Made by a program: the position numbers and the translations under genes. From IMG/VR virus record IMGVR_UViG_3300034106_001645, positions 1 through 36,751 of that record: a stretch of 36,751 nucleotides of DNA, one strand, 5' to 3'. Under the pieces are notes generated by a model, which had not been told where the DNA came from, ran no database searches, and saw nothing but the letters and a program-made list of their open reading frames with translations. Shown piece after piece: positions 30,575 through 36,751 of the stretch. Numbering within the stretch: position 1 is the first letter of the stretch; the number at the start of each line of letters is the position of its first letter. The stretch comes from a virus.

Positions 30575-31494
30575 GCACAGAACCGAACAAAGACGACGAC
30601 ATAACTGTCGTTGAGGAGAAAGACGGCTCCGTAACCGTCGAGATGTCCGAGGATCTTGTCCCCGATACGGGCAATGACGCCGAGGAACAAGCGTCTGGCG
30701 ATGATCAGGACGCTCCTGGTGACTCTGATGCAGTCCGAGAGGCAAGGCGCAACAGGCGCAAGGCCAAGAAGGAGTACATCAAGCGCACCAACGAGGAGAA
30801 GGACTCTCGCCTGCAGTCGTTGCAGCGTCAGAACGAAGAACTGATGCGACGGCTGTCCCAGGTTGAGCGCAAGACTGTCGAGTCTGACATCCATCGTCTG
30901 GACAAGATGATGGAAGACGAGGAGTTGAAGGCGCGTTACTGGGAGACCAAGCGCAAAGACGCCTTCACCAGCCGAGACGCAGACGCCTTCTCAAAGGCTG
31001 AAGAGGCTCTAGCCCAAGCCAAGCAGCGCCTGTATCAGATGAACGCTGCCAAGCAGAAGTTCTCTGAAGGCGCTCAAGAGCCCAGTGTCGATCCCAAGGT
31101 TGTGCGCCGTGCCAAAGACTGGATGGACCGCAACGACTGGTACGACCCTGAAGGCAATGACGAAGACAGTCAAATTGCCAAGATCATTGACAAGAAACTC
31201 ACTGATGAGGGTTTGGACCCGACGTCAGAGGATTATTGGGATGAGTTTGACACTCGCTTGCAAAAGCGTTTGCCACATCTGTATACTCGACAACAAGGGA
31301 GATCCGAAAGGAGGCCCCGGTCGCTTGTTACTGGATCAGCGCGTGAGTCATATGGTGGTGGAGGTACTGTCAATTTGCGGTTGGAACCTGAACAGGTTCG
31401 AGCCATGAAGGACGCAGGCTTCTGGGACGACAAAGTCAAACGAGCCAAGATGATCAAGCGCTACGCTGAAGCAGCCCGCAACAACCGGAGTTAA
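30571..31494 (+). CDS. Capsid scaffolding-type protein
   Basis: 307 residues. An acidic disordered N-terminus (MSEDLVPDTGNDAEEQASGD), a long charged coiled coil (RRNRRKAKKEYIKRTNEEKD, LQSLQRQNEELMRRLSQVER) and a basic C-terminus (KVKRAKMIKRYAEAARNNRS) are the usual shape of scaffold proteins that direct procapsid assembly and then leave. Position between portal/co-chaperonin and capsid genes fits. No protease is found nearby, so removal would be by exit, as in P22-type heads. Confidence 0.8.
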   Translation: MSTEPNKDDDITVVEEKDGSVTVEMSEDLVPDTGNDAEEQASGDDQDAPGDSDAVREARRNRRKAKKEYIKRTNEEKDSRLQSLQRQNEELMRRLSQVERKTVESDIHRLDKMMEDEELKARYWETKRKDAFTSRDADAFSKAEEALAQAKQRLYQMNAAKQKFSEGAQEPSVDPKVVRRAKDWMDRNDWYDPEGNDEDSQIAKIIDKKLTDEGLDPTSEDYWDEFDTRLQKRLPHLYTRQQGRSERRPRSLVTGSARESYGGGGTVNLRLEPEQVRAMKDAGFWDDKVKRAKMIKRYAEAARNNRS

Positions 31495-31498
31495 CCAA

Positions 31499-32041
31499 AT
31501 GGATTCTCGTCTCAAGAAATCTCTGACCGCAGGTGGCCGCGAAACTCGTGCTAGCGAGGACGCTACCCGCCGTGCCCCAGAAGAAAAGTTCATGTCAACG
31601 CAGGAACGTCGCAAGATGTGGAGCGATGAGTGGACACAAAGTGCGCTACCGAAACTTCCGGAAATGCCCGGATGGCACCTTTGCTGGTTATCGACCACCA
31701 ACAGCTACGACAGCATTGATAAGCGGATGCGACTTGGGTACGTTCCCGTGCGAGCGGATGAGTTCCCTGGTTTTGACAACTACCGTATCAAGGCTGGCGA
31801 AGACGTCGGATTCCTCGCTTGCAACGAGATGCGCCTGTACAAGATCCCTATGGATATTTATCAGGACATCATGCTGCAGATGCACCATGAGATGCCCAAC
31901 GACGAGGCGGAAAAGATCCGCGTCCAAGTTGAGAATCTGCAGGGAGCACGAGATTCCAACGGCAAGAGCTTGGGGCGTGTTGAGGGCGAAGGCTTCGGTG
32001 AATTTGATCGAACTGTTGAAGCTCCCGTATTCCACGGGTAA
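31499..32041 (+). CDS. Virion structural protein (head region)
   Basis: 180 residues. A basic start (MDSRLKKSLTAGGRETRASE) precedes a globular part with PGWHLCWLSTTNSYDSIDKR and GYVPVRADEFPGFDNYRIKA, then an amphipathic C-terminus. The family recurs between scaffold and capsid genes of environmental podovirus-type phages and is taken to be structural. No exact role known. Confidence 0.7.
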   Translation: MDSRLKKSLTAGGRETRASEDATRRAPEEKFMSTQERRKMWSDEWTQSALPKLPEMPGWHLCWLSTTNSYDSIDKRMRLGYVPVRADEFPGFDNYRIKAGEDVGFLACNEMRLYKIPMDIYQDIMLQMHHEMPNDEAEKIRVQVENLQGARDSNGKSLGRVEGEGFGEFDRTVEAPVFHG

Positions 32042-32050
32042 GGAGTCCAC

Positions 32051-32674
32051 ATGCCTTCTACTGCTGCACCGTTCGGCCTGCGTCCTGCGTTCCATCCCTC
32101 CGGTCTGGATCGCGCTCAAGCGTTGGCGAACGGCATTCAAGCCGTTTCCACTTCTGGAAACGTTTCTGCTGGTTATGCAACCACCATTCTCAAGGGTCAA
32201 GCGGTCAAGATGAACACCGCTGGCTACATTGAGATTGCTGCTGCAACCGGCCCTTTGCTCGGCGCCTTCGCGGGTGTTGAGTGGACTGACTCTACGGGGC
32301 GCCGTCGAGTGAGCAACTATTGGCCTGCGAGCGAATCTTTCCTCGTTGGTTCGGTTGTCGCTTACTTCTACAGCGACCGGGAAATCGTGTACGAGATCCA
32401 ATCGGATGGAACTCTGGCGCAAACGTCAATTGGTGACCAAGCGAACCTGAGCAACCATACCGCAGGGTCTACGACGACGGGTCTGTCGCAAGCCACGATC
32501 TCGTCTTCGTTGGTCGGTGCAAACGGCGAAGCGCAACTGCGCATCGTTGACATCGCCCCGTATCCGGACAATGCCTGGGGCGACTCGTTCGTCACCGTGC
32601 GTGTTCAGATCGCGGAACATCAGTACAACGTCGTGCGCGTGTCGGGAACCGACTACACGCCGATCGCTATTTAA
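32051..32674 (+). CDS. Head decoration-type structural protein
   Basis: 207 residues; AAGGAG upstream. Beta-rich, with PFGLRPAFHPSGLDRAQALA at the start, GQAVKMNTAGYIEIAAATGP, EWTDSTGRRRVSNYWPASES and RIVDIAPYPDNAWGDSF. Proteins with the FGLRP start and this order immediately upstream of the major capsid gene are typical of head decoration or stabilising proteins; the assignment rests on context and pattern. Confidence 0.7.
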   Translation: MPSTAAPFGLRPAFHPSGLDRAQALANGIQAVSTSGNVSAGYATTILKGQAVKMNTAGYIEIAAATGPLLGAFAGVEWTDSTGRRRVSNYWPASESFLVGSVVAYFYSDREIVYEIQSDGTLAQTSIGDQANLSNHTAGSTTTGLSQATISSSLVGANGEAQLRIVDIAPYPDNAWGDSFVTVRVQIAEHQYNVVRVSGTDYTPIAI

Positions 32675-32687
32675 GGAGGGCTAAGCC

Positions 32688-33602
32688 ATGGCAGCCCCGA
32701 TGCGCAGTACAGACTTTCGTTCAATCGTTGAGCCTATCCTCAACGAGTGTTTCGATGGAGTCTACGACCAACGGACCGACGAATGGTCTCGCGTCTTCCG
32801 TGAACAGGACGGCATTCCTCGCAACTACCACGAAGAGCCGGTGCTCTACGGGTTTGGCGCGGCTCCTCAACTGCCGGACGGCACGCCTGTGTCGTACCAG
32901 CAGGGTGGCGTGCTCTTCCTGAAGCGCTACGTCTACAACGTGTACGGTCTGGCGTTTGCGCTGACCAAGGTGCTCGTGGAAGACGGCGACCACATCCGGA
33001 TCGGTCAGGTGTATGCCCGCCACCTTGCTCAATCTCTGATTGAGACCAAGGAGACGTTGTCTGCGAACGTTCTGAACCGCGCCTTCAACTCGTCCTACCC
33101 GGGCGGTGATGGCGTGCAACTGAACAGCACTTCGCACCCGATCGTCAACGGCACCTTCAGCAACCTGCTGTCCACTGCGGCCAATCTGTCGCAGACCTCG
33201 CTTGAGCAGATGCTCATCCAGGTGCGTCAGGCTGTGGACAACAACGGCAAGCGGATTCGTCTGGTGCCCCGCCAACTGGTGGTGGCTCCTGGCAACGTTT
33301 TCCAGGCCGAAGTGTTGCTGAAGTCTGTTCTGCGGACTGGCACCGCCAACAACGACATCAACCCGATCAAGTCGATTGGTTTGCTGGACGAAGGTGCCGC
33401 GGTCATCAGCCGTTTGACTTCGTCTACGGCGTGGTGGGTTCAGACCGACGCTCCGGAAGGCATGAAGCTCCTGATGCGCCGCAAGCTGGAGAAGACGATG
33501 GAAGGTGACTTCGAAACTGACTCGATGCGCTACAAGGCCACCGAGCGTTACGACGTCGGCTTCACCGATCCTCGCGCCATGTACGGCACGCCGGGAGTCT
33601 AA
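32688..33602 (+). CDS. Major capsid protein
   Basis: 304 residues; AAGGAGG gives the strongest ribosome site of the late region. PILNECFDGVYDQRTDEWSR, QQGGVLFLKRYVYNVYGLAF and KVLVEDGDHIRIGQVYARHL lie in the N-terminal half, RLVPRQLVVAPGNVFQAEVL mid-protein, and EKTMEGDFETDSMRYKATER with YDVGFTDPRAMYGT near the end, an HK97-fold capsid pattern of environmental podovirus-type phages. No N-terminal scaffold-like delta domain, consistent with a separate scaffold gene. A UUCG hairpin directly follows. Confidence 0.85.
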   Translation: MAAPMRSTDFRSIVEPILNECFDGVYDQRTDEWSRVFREQDGIPRNYHEEPVLYGFGAAPQLPDGTPVSYQQGGVLFLKRYVYNVYGLAFALTKVLVEDGDHIRIGQVYARHLAQSLIETKETLSANVLNRAFNSSYPGGDGVQLNSTSHPIVNGTFSNLLSTAANLSQTSLEQMLIQVRQAVDNNGKRIRLVPRQLVVAPGNVFQAEVLLKSVLRTGTANNDINPIKSIGLLDEGAAVISRLTSSTAWWVQTDAPEGMKLLMRRKLEKTMEGDFETDSMRYKATERYDVGFTDPRAMYGTPGV

Positions 33603-33610
33603 ATCTCAGA

Positions 33611-33626
33611 GGGGGCTTCGGCCCCC
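33611..33626 (+). other. UUCG-tetraloop hairpin after the capsid gene
   Basis: GGGGGC-TTCG-GCCCCC, a perfect six-base stem with C(UUCG)G loop, nine bases after the capsid stop and no T tract. It could stabilise the capsid message 3' end or reduce read-through. Confidence 0.8.
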
Positions 33627-33644
33627 GCTCTACAGGAGATCGAG

Positions 33645-34334
33645 ATGAGTAATTTCATCATTACTCGGTTCCCGAATGGCGTTACCAATGTTGGTGAGGA
33701 TTCCCCCCTTGCTGACATGGGTCAACCCGCGGCGACCAAGTTTCATACGTACTTCGAGGATTTTGACTATTACAACGCAGGAAATTGGACGGTAACGGAG
33801 ACTCAAGCCGGTGCCACCCAAGCTAAGACGAACGGTGATGGTGGTCTTCTTCTTCTAACCAACACCGCGGCCGATGATGATCTGGTTGCGATGCAAAAGG
33901 TAGGCGAGTCTTTCTTGTTCGCCGCTGGCAAGCGGCTGTTCTTTGAAGCTCGCTTCAAGGTCAGCGATGCCACCCAGTCGGATGTTGTGATGGGTCTTCA
34001 GATCACTGATGCAACTCCCTTGGATGTGTCGGATGGCGTGTTCTTCATTAAGGCTGACGGGTCGACTACGGTCAACCTGCTGGTTGAAAAGAACGGAACC
34101 GCTACGACGAGCAGCGTGACGACTCTGGCCAACGACACCTTCATTACCCTCGGGTTTGCCTATGATGGTGCGTCAGCGATTGAGTATTCGGTTAACGGCG
34201 TAGTGGCGGGTTCTTCAGTGACCACGAACCTGCCCGATGACGAAGACCTGACGGTTTCGTTTGCGATCCAGAATGGCGAGGCTGTTGCCAAGACCATGAC
34301 GATTGACTACATCTTCGTTGCGAAGGAGCGTTAA
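33645..34334 (+). CDS. Structural protein with lectin/jelly-roll-like domain
   Basis: 229 residues; GGAG before the ATG. After an N-terminal tail (1-28), YFEDFDYYNAGNWTVTETQA and FFEARFKVSDATQSDVVMGL, then FFIKADGSTTVNLLVEKNG and ITLGFAYDGASAIEYSVNGV look like the alternating strands of a concanavalin A/LamG-type beta sandwich. Such proteins decorate heads or fibres and may bind glycans. Position just after the capsid gene supports a virion surface role, unproven. Confidence 0.7.
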   Translation: MSNFIITRFPNGVTNVGEDSPLADMGQPAATKFHTYFEDFDYYNAGNWTVTETQAGATQAKTNGDGGLLLLTNTAADDDLVAMQKVGESFLFAAGKRLFFEARFKVSDATQSDVVMGLQITDATPLDVSDGVFFIKADGSTTVNLLVEKNGTATTSSVTTLANDTFITLGFAYDGASAIEYSVNGVVAGSSVTTNLPDDEDLTVSFAIQNGEAVAKTMTIDYIFVAKER

Positions 34335-34336
34335 TC

Positions 34337-35332
34337 ATGGGTCAATTCAAGCCGATGGTGAAGATGACCACCACTGAGCCCTCAGTCGAACTGAAGCTCA
34401 AGAGTGGTGGCGCGGTGGAGAAGAAGATGCAGATGGGTGGGGCGCTTGCCGCTACGCCTGCTGCTGGTCCTGCTATGCGTGCTCCGGCTCGCGGTGGGAT
34501 GATGCCTGCTGCAGCGCCTGGGAAGCCTTCTATGGCTGCTCGACGCCGTGCGATGAAGGCTATGCCTGCTGGCGCTGCTCCCGCGGCTCCTGTGGGCATG
34601 GCTGGTCGCATGATGAAAGATGGTGGCGAGGCTACTAGCCTGAAGGCTCACGCCGGCATGCCTGCGTCCAAGGCCCACAAGGGCTTGAAGACGGGTGGCG
34701 TGGTGGATGGGCAAGGCGGCTACAAGTCTGGCGGCATCATCAAGTCCAAGGTCGGCAAAACCACCAAGATGGACACTGCAAAGCCTGATCATTCACCGGC
34801 CAAGACTGGCGATGTGAAGATGGGCAATGGCGGTGGTTACAAAGATGGCGGTATGGCCTGCGCTACTGGTGGCGTCATCAAGGCAAATGGTGGCGGCTAC
34901 AAGAAAGGTGGCGCAGCAAAAAAAGCCTACGCCACGGGGGGGCTTGTTGACTCAGGCCGTCCCGTGGCGATGCCTCAAGGAGCGAAGAAGCCTTCGAAGC
35001 CTGTAAGCATCAATCAACTGTCAGGCACCTTCAAAAAGGGTGGGGCGGTGATGATGAAAGGGGGCGGCAAGGCTGATGTTCCTCCCAAGGGTGTTGAGGA
35101 TACGATTCAGACTGCACGAAACGAACGGGACTACAAGGCCTGGGAGAAGAGTCAGGCTGAAGAGAACAAGGCCGCGGCGCAAGGCGTTGGTAGCATGTTC
35201 TCGTCAATTCCTCGTAAGCTGAAGGAAATCTTCTCGCCAGCGAAGGCGGCTAGTGCGCCTGGGTCAGTGACAAAGACTGAAAAGTCTGTAACAGTCACTC
35301 CAAAGAAGCGCGGCGGGGCCGTTACCTGCTGA
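34337..35332 (+). CDS. Lys-Gly-Gly repeat virion-associated protein
   Basis: 331 residues, very basic. Residues 45-105 are Ala/Pro/Met-rich; 105-245 carry repeated KxGG units: LKTGGVVDGQGGYKSGGII, GNGGGYKDGGMACATGGVI, NGGGYKKGGAAKKAYATGGL and TFKKGGAVMMKGGGK. The C-terminal ~90 residues contain a charged helix (RNERDYKAWEKSQAEENKAA). These motifs resemble the KGGFVQ stretches in the two giant proteins and AAGGF in the TG-repeat protein. Probably disordered; may bind nucleic acid or membranes through its positive charge. AAGGAG near the previous stop is its ribosome site. Confidence 0.65.
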   Translation: MGQFKPMVKMTTTEPSVELKLKSGGAVEKKMQMGGALAATPAAGPAMRAPARGGMMPAAAPGKPSMAARRRAMKAMPAGAAPAAPVGMAGRMMKDGGEATSLKAHAGMPASKAHKGLKTGGVVDGQGGYKSGGIIKSKVGKTTKMDTAKPDHSPAKTGDVKMGNGGGYKDGGMACATGGVIKANGGGYKKGGAAKKAYATGGLVDSGRPVAMPQGAKKPSKPVSINQLSGTFKKGGAVMMKGGGKADVPPKGVEDTIQTARNERDYKAWEKSQAEENKAAAQGVGSMFSSIPRKLKEIFSPAKAASAPGSVTKTEKSVTVTPKKRGGAVTC

Positions 35333-35339
35333 ACCAAGT

Positions 35340-35355
35340 GAGGGCTTCGGCCCTC
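35340..35355 (+). other. UUCG-tetraloop hairpin with short T stretch
   Basis: GAGGGC-TTCG-GCCCTC, then GCTTTAGTTTT. Located eight bases after the stop of the KGG protein. The T-rich tail is broken by A and G, so termination may be partial; the stem and loop match the capsid-gene hairpin. Confidence 0.7.
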
Positions 35356-35385
35356 GCTTTAGTTTTGATTCATTAGGAGGCGTTT

Positions 35386-35712
35386 ATGCGTCCTGTAAGA
35401 GTGTCAGTAGCGTCGCAGACAGTGTCTAGCCCAATCCCTTTGGATGTAAACGTTGATCCATTTAGCGTTGGCGTGGCAGTAGCTGTAACTGGCGGGGCGA
35501 CTCTGACATATACCGTGCAGCACACATTTGACAATGTGTGGGCTACAGGTTTTGATCCTGCCACGGCTGTTTGGTATCCAAACACCAGTTTGTCTGCTAA
35601 AACAGCATCGTTGGATGGGAACTATGCATTCCCTGTAACTGCTGTCAGGCTCAATGTGACTGCTTGGACAAGTGGCACGGCGACCATGACGGTGATTCAA
35701 GCCGGTATTTAG
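35386..35712 (+). CDS. Small beta-rich structural protein
   Basis: 108 residues; AGGAGG upstream is a strong ribosome site. RVSVASQTVSSPIPLDVNVD, VAVTGGATLTYTVQHTFDNV and VRLNVTAWTSGTATMTVIQA alternate strands, a beta-sandwich. Many phages have a protein of this pattern after the capsid module, assumed structural. Precise role unknown. Confidence 0.7.
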   Translation: MRPVRVSVASQTVSSPIPLDVNVDPFSVGVAVAVTGGATLTYTVQHTFDNVWATGFDPATAVWYPNTSLSAKTASLDGNYAFPVTAVRLNVTAWTSGTATMTVIQAGI

Positions 35713-35721
35713 GGGTAAATC

Positions 35722-36240
35722 ATGGCAGTCGATATTGGAGCGTTGCGCAAGTTTCAGGATCTGTGGGGGCCGGTACTTGAGACCATTCCTGCGGTGATTG
35801 ATGCTTCTGCCAAGCAAGACGATCTGGCTCGGGCGATTGCCGAGCAGAAAAGGGCGCTGGACAAGGCCAAGCTAGAGGTTGATGCTGCTTACGAAGAGGC
35901 AGACAAGCGGATTGCGGCCGCTAATGAAGAACTAAAAAGCGTTCAGGCGCAGAAGGTTCAGACGTTGGTCAGTATTGATGCTGAGAAGAAGAAGGCCAAA
36001 GAAGAGGCTGCTTCGGAGATGCAGTCAAAGCAGGCGCGTCTGGATGCATTGAACACGCTGATCATGCAATCCACTGAAAAACTGAAAGGTGTTGAGGCGG
36101 AATTCGCTTCAAAACTGGCGGGCGCCCAGGCTGAGCATAATGCCGTGCTGAGCAAGATGGGAAGCGAAGCCAAGGCGATGGAAGACCGTCAGTTGAAGGC
36201 AGAAAAGGCTCTTGAAGCGCTGAAAGCAAAACTGGGGTAA
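35722..36240 (+). CDS. Long coiled-coil structural protein
   Basis: 172 residues, helical almost throughout: AIAEQKRALDKAKLEVDAAY, EADKRIAAANEELKSVQAQK, EKLKGVEAEFASKLAGAQAE and KAEKALEALKAKLG. Hydrophobic heptad positions extend over ~130 residues, so a parallel coiled coil is likely. Located among head-tail genes. Could be an assembly factor or structural rod; function unknown. Confidence 0.65.
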   Translation: MAVDIGALRKFQDLWGPVLETIPAVIDASAKQDDLARAIAEQKRALDKAKLEVDAAYEEADKRIAAANEELKSVQAQKVQTLVSIDAEKKKAKEEAASEMQSKQARLDALNTLIMQSTEKLKGVEAEFASKLAGAQAEHNAVLSKMGSEAKAMEDRQLKAEKALEALKAKLG

Positions 36241-36243
36241 GCC

Positions 36244-36498
36244 GTGTCGGTCAGCGGGGTATCTCAATCCTACCCAGTACAGGCCTACTACCTCAACAAT
36301 TTTGTTGATGGTGACCCCTTGTACCTGGGCAAGGTGAGCAACGTAAACACATGGCTCATACAGAAGTTCAGCACCTCAACGGGTGTGATGCTGTGGGCCA
36401 ATGTGTCTACTAACCCTGCTTACACGACCTATGCGTCTGCGTGGGCGAACAGGTTGACGCTGACATATTCGCCGTTCCAAGAACTGAGTAATGTGTAG
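36244..36498 (+). CDS. Small virion-type protein (GTG start)
   Basis: 84 residues from GTG 36244 (GGGGTAAGCC upstream, overlapping the preceding stop region). YYLNNFVDGDPLYLGKVSNV, TWLIQKFSTSTGVMLWANVS and YTTYASAWANRLTLTYSPFQ: a beta-rich pattern seen in other phages' head-tail modules. Function unknown. Confidence 0.65.
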   Translation: MSVSGVSQSYPVQAYYLNNFVDGDPLYLGKVSNVNTWLIQKFSTSTGVMLWANVSTNPAYTTYASAWANRLTLTYSPFQELSNV

Positions 36499-36507
36499 GA
36501 GTAGCTT

Positions 36508-36751
36508 ATGTCCATGACCAACGCCGCCGAAGCGGCACTTCTCGACCTCCTGTTCCTGAACGTTGATTGGGCGAACATCGGGGACGCTGCTGGCCTGCAG
36601 AACTCGGCCACGGCGGGTTCGTTTTACATCTCGCTGCACAGCGCAGACCCTGGAGAGGCGGGCAACCAGAGCACCAACGAGATCAGCTACACCGGCTACG
36701 CCCGCGTGGCTGTGAACCGCACGGCAGGCGGCTGGACGCGGACAACCTCCA
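36508..36751 (+). CDS. Phage structural protein, partial (runs off window)
   Basis: 81 residues visible, no stop before the end. MSMTNAAEAALLDLLFLN at the start, and FYISLHSADPGEAGNQSTNE with SYTGYARVAVNRTAGGW. The LHxADPGExGxQxTxExxYTGYARV motif belongs to a family common in tail-to-head regions of environmental phages, assumed structural. AGGAG precedes the ATG. Confidence 0.75.
   Translation, partial: MSMTNAAEAALLDLLFLNVDWANIGDAAGLQNSATAGSFYISLHSADPGEAGNQSTNEISYTGYARVAVNRTAGGWTRTTS

Overview
The window is a contiguous piece of a tailed double-stranded DNA phage (Caudoviricetes), most like the environmental short-tailed (podovirus-type) phages. The capsid-to-portal module, the ejection-type proteins with a lytic transglycosylase, and the dense ATGA/GTGA-overlapped small genes all point that way. 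GC-rich codons and several small-protein families that I associate with phages of Burkholderiales-like freshwater bacteria suggest such a host, but this is inference. No integrase, DNA or RNA polymerase, holin, endolysin or recognisable tail-tube gene is visible. Both ends cut through virion genes, so the window is probably most of a genome opened inside the tail module.

Layout. (1) 1-5518, + strand: late virion/ejection genes, namely the C-terminal part of a Thr-Gly-Asp repeat protein, two large probable ejection proteins and a lytic transglycosylase, closed by a strong terminator at 5578-5603. (2) 10086-5602, - strand: a compact leftward early operon of about fourteen genes with an SSB-like protein, a PD-(D/E)XK nuclease and many small phage proteins. 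(3) 10087-10197: overlapping divergent promoters. (4) 10198-17318, + strand: a YdaS/Cro-like regulator, two tandem DUF1376 proteins, a DUF6475-like protein, a RuvC-like resolvase, a GDP-mannose 3,5-epimerase, a Ref-like HNH nuclease, and three small-gene cassettes that each begin with a copy of one ~70-bp promoter-leader sequence. (5) 17357-36751, + strand: small and large terminase, two sugar-transferase-like proteins, two very large unknown proteins, portal, GroES-like co-chaperonin, scaffold, major capsid and further structural genes.

How it works together. Early genes would be switched at 10.1 kb, recombination/replication proteins act on the DNA, and late genes package DNA and build the virion. 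The most interesting combination is a full-length GDP-mannose 3,5-epimerase, with every active-site residue I can recall in exact register with the plant enzyme, in the same genome as a fucosyltransferase-like protein and a second DxD glycosyltransferase next to the terminase. Because GDP-L-galactose resembles GDP-L-fucose, this could be a phage-encoded L-galactose-type glycan pathway. Other points to follow: the repeated promoter-leader cassettes, the Thr-Gly repeat shared by two adjacent virion genes, the two giant KGG-motif proteins between terminase and portal, and an antisense small gene between them.
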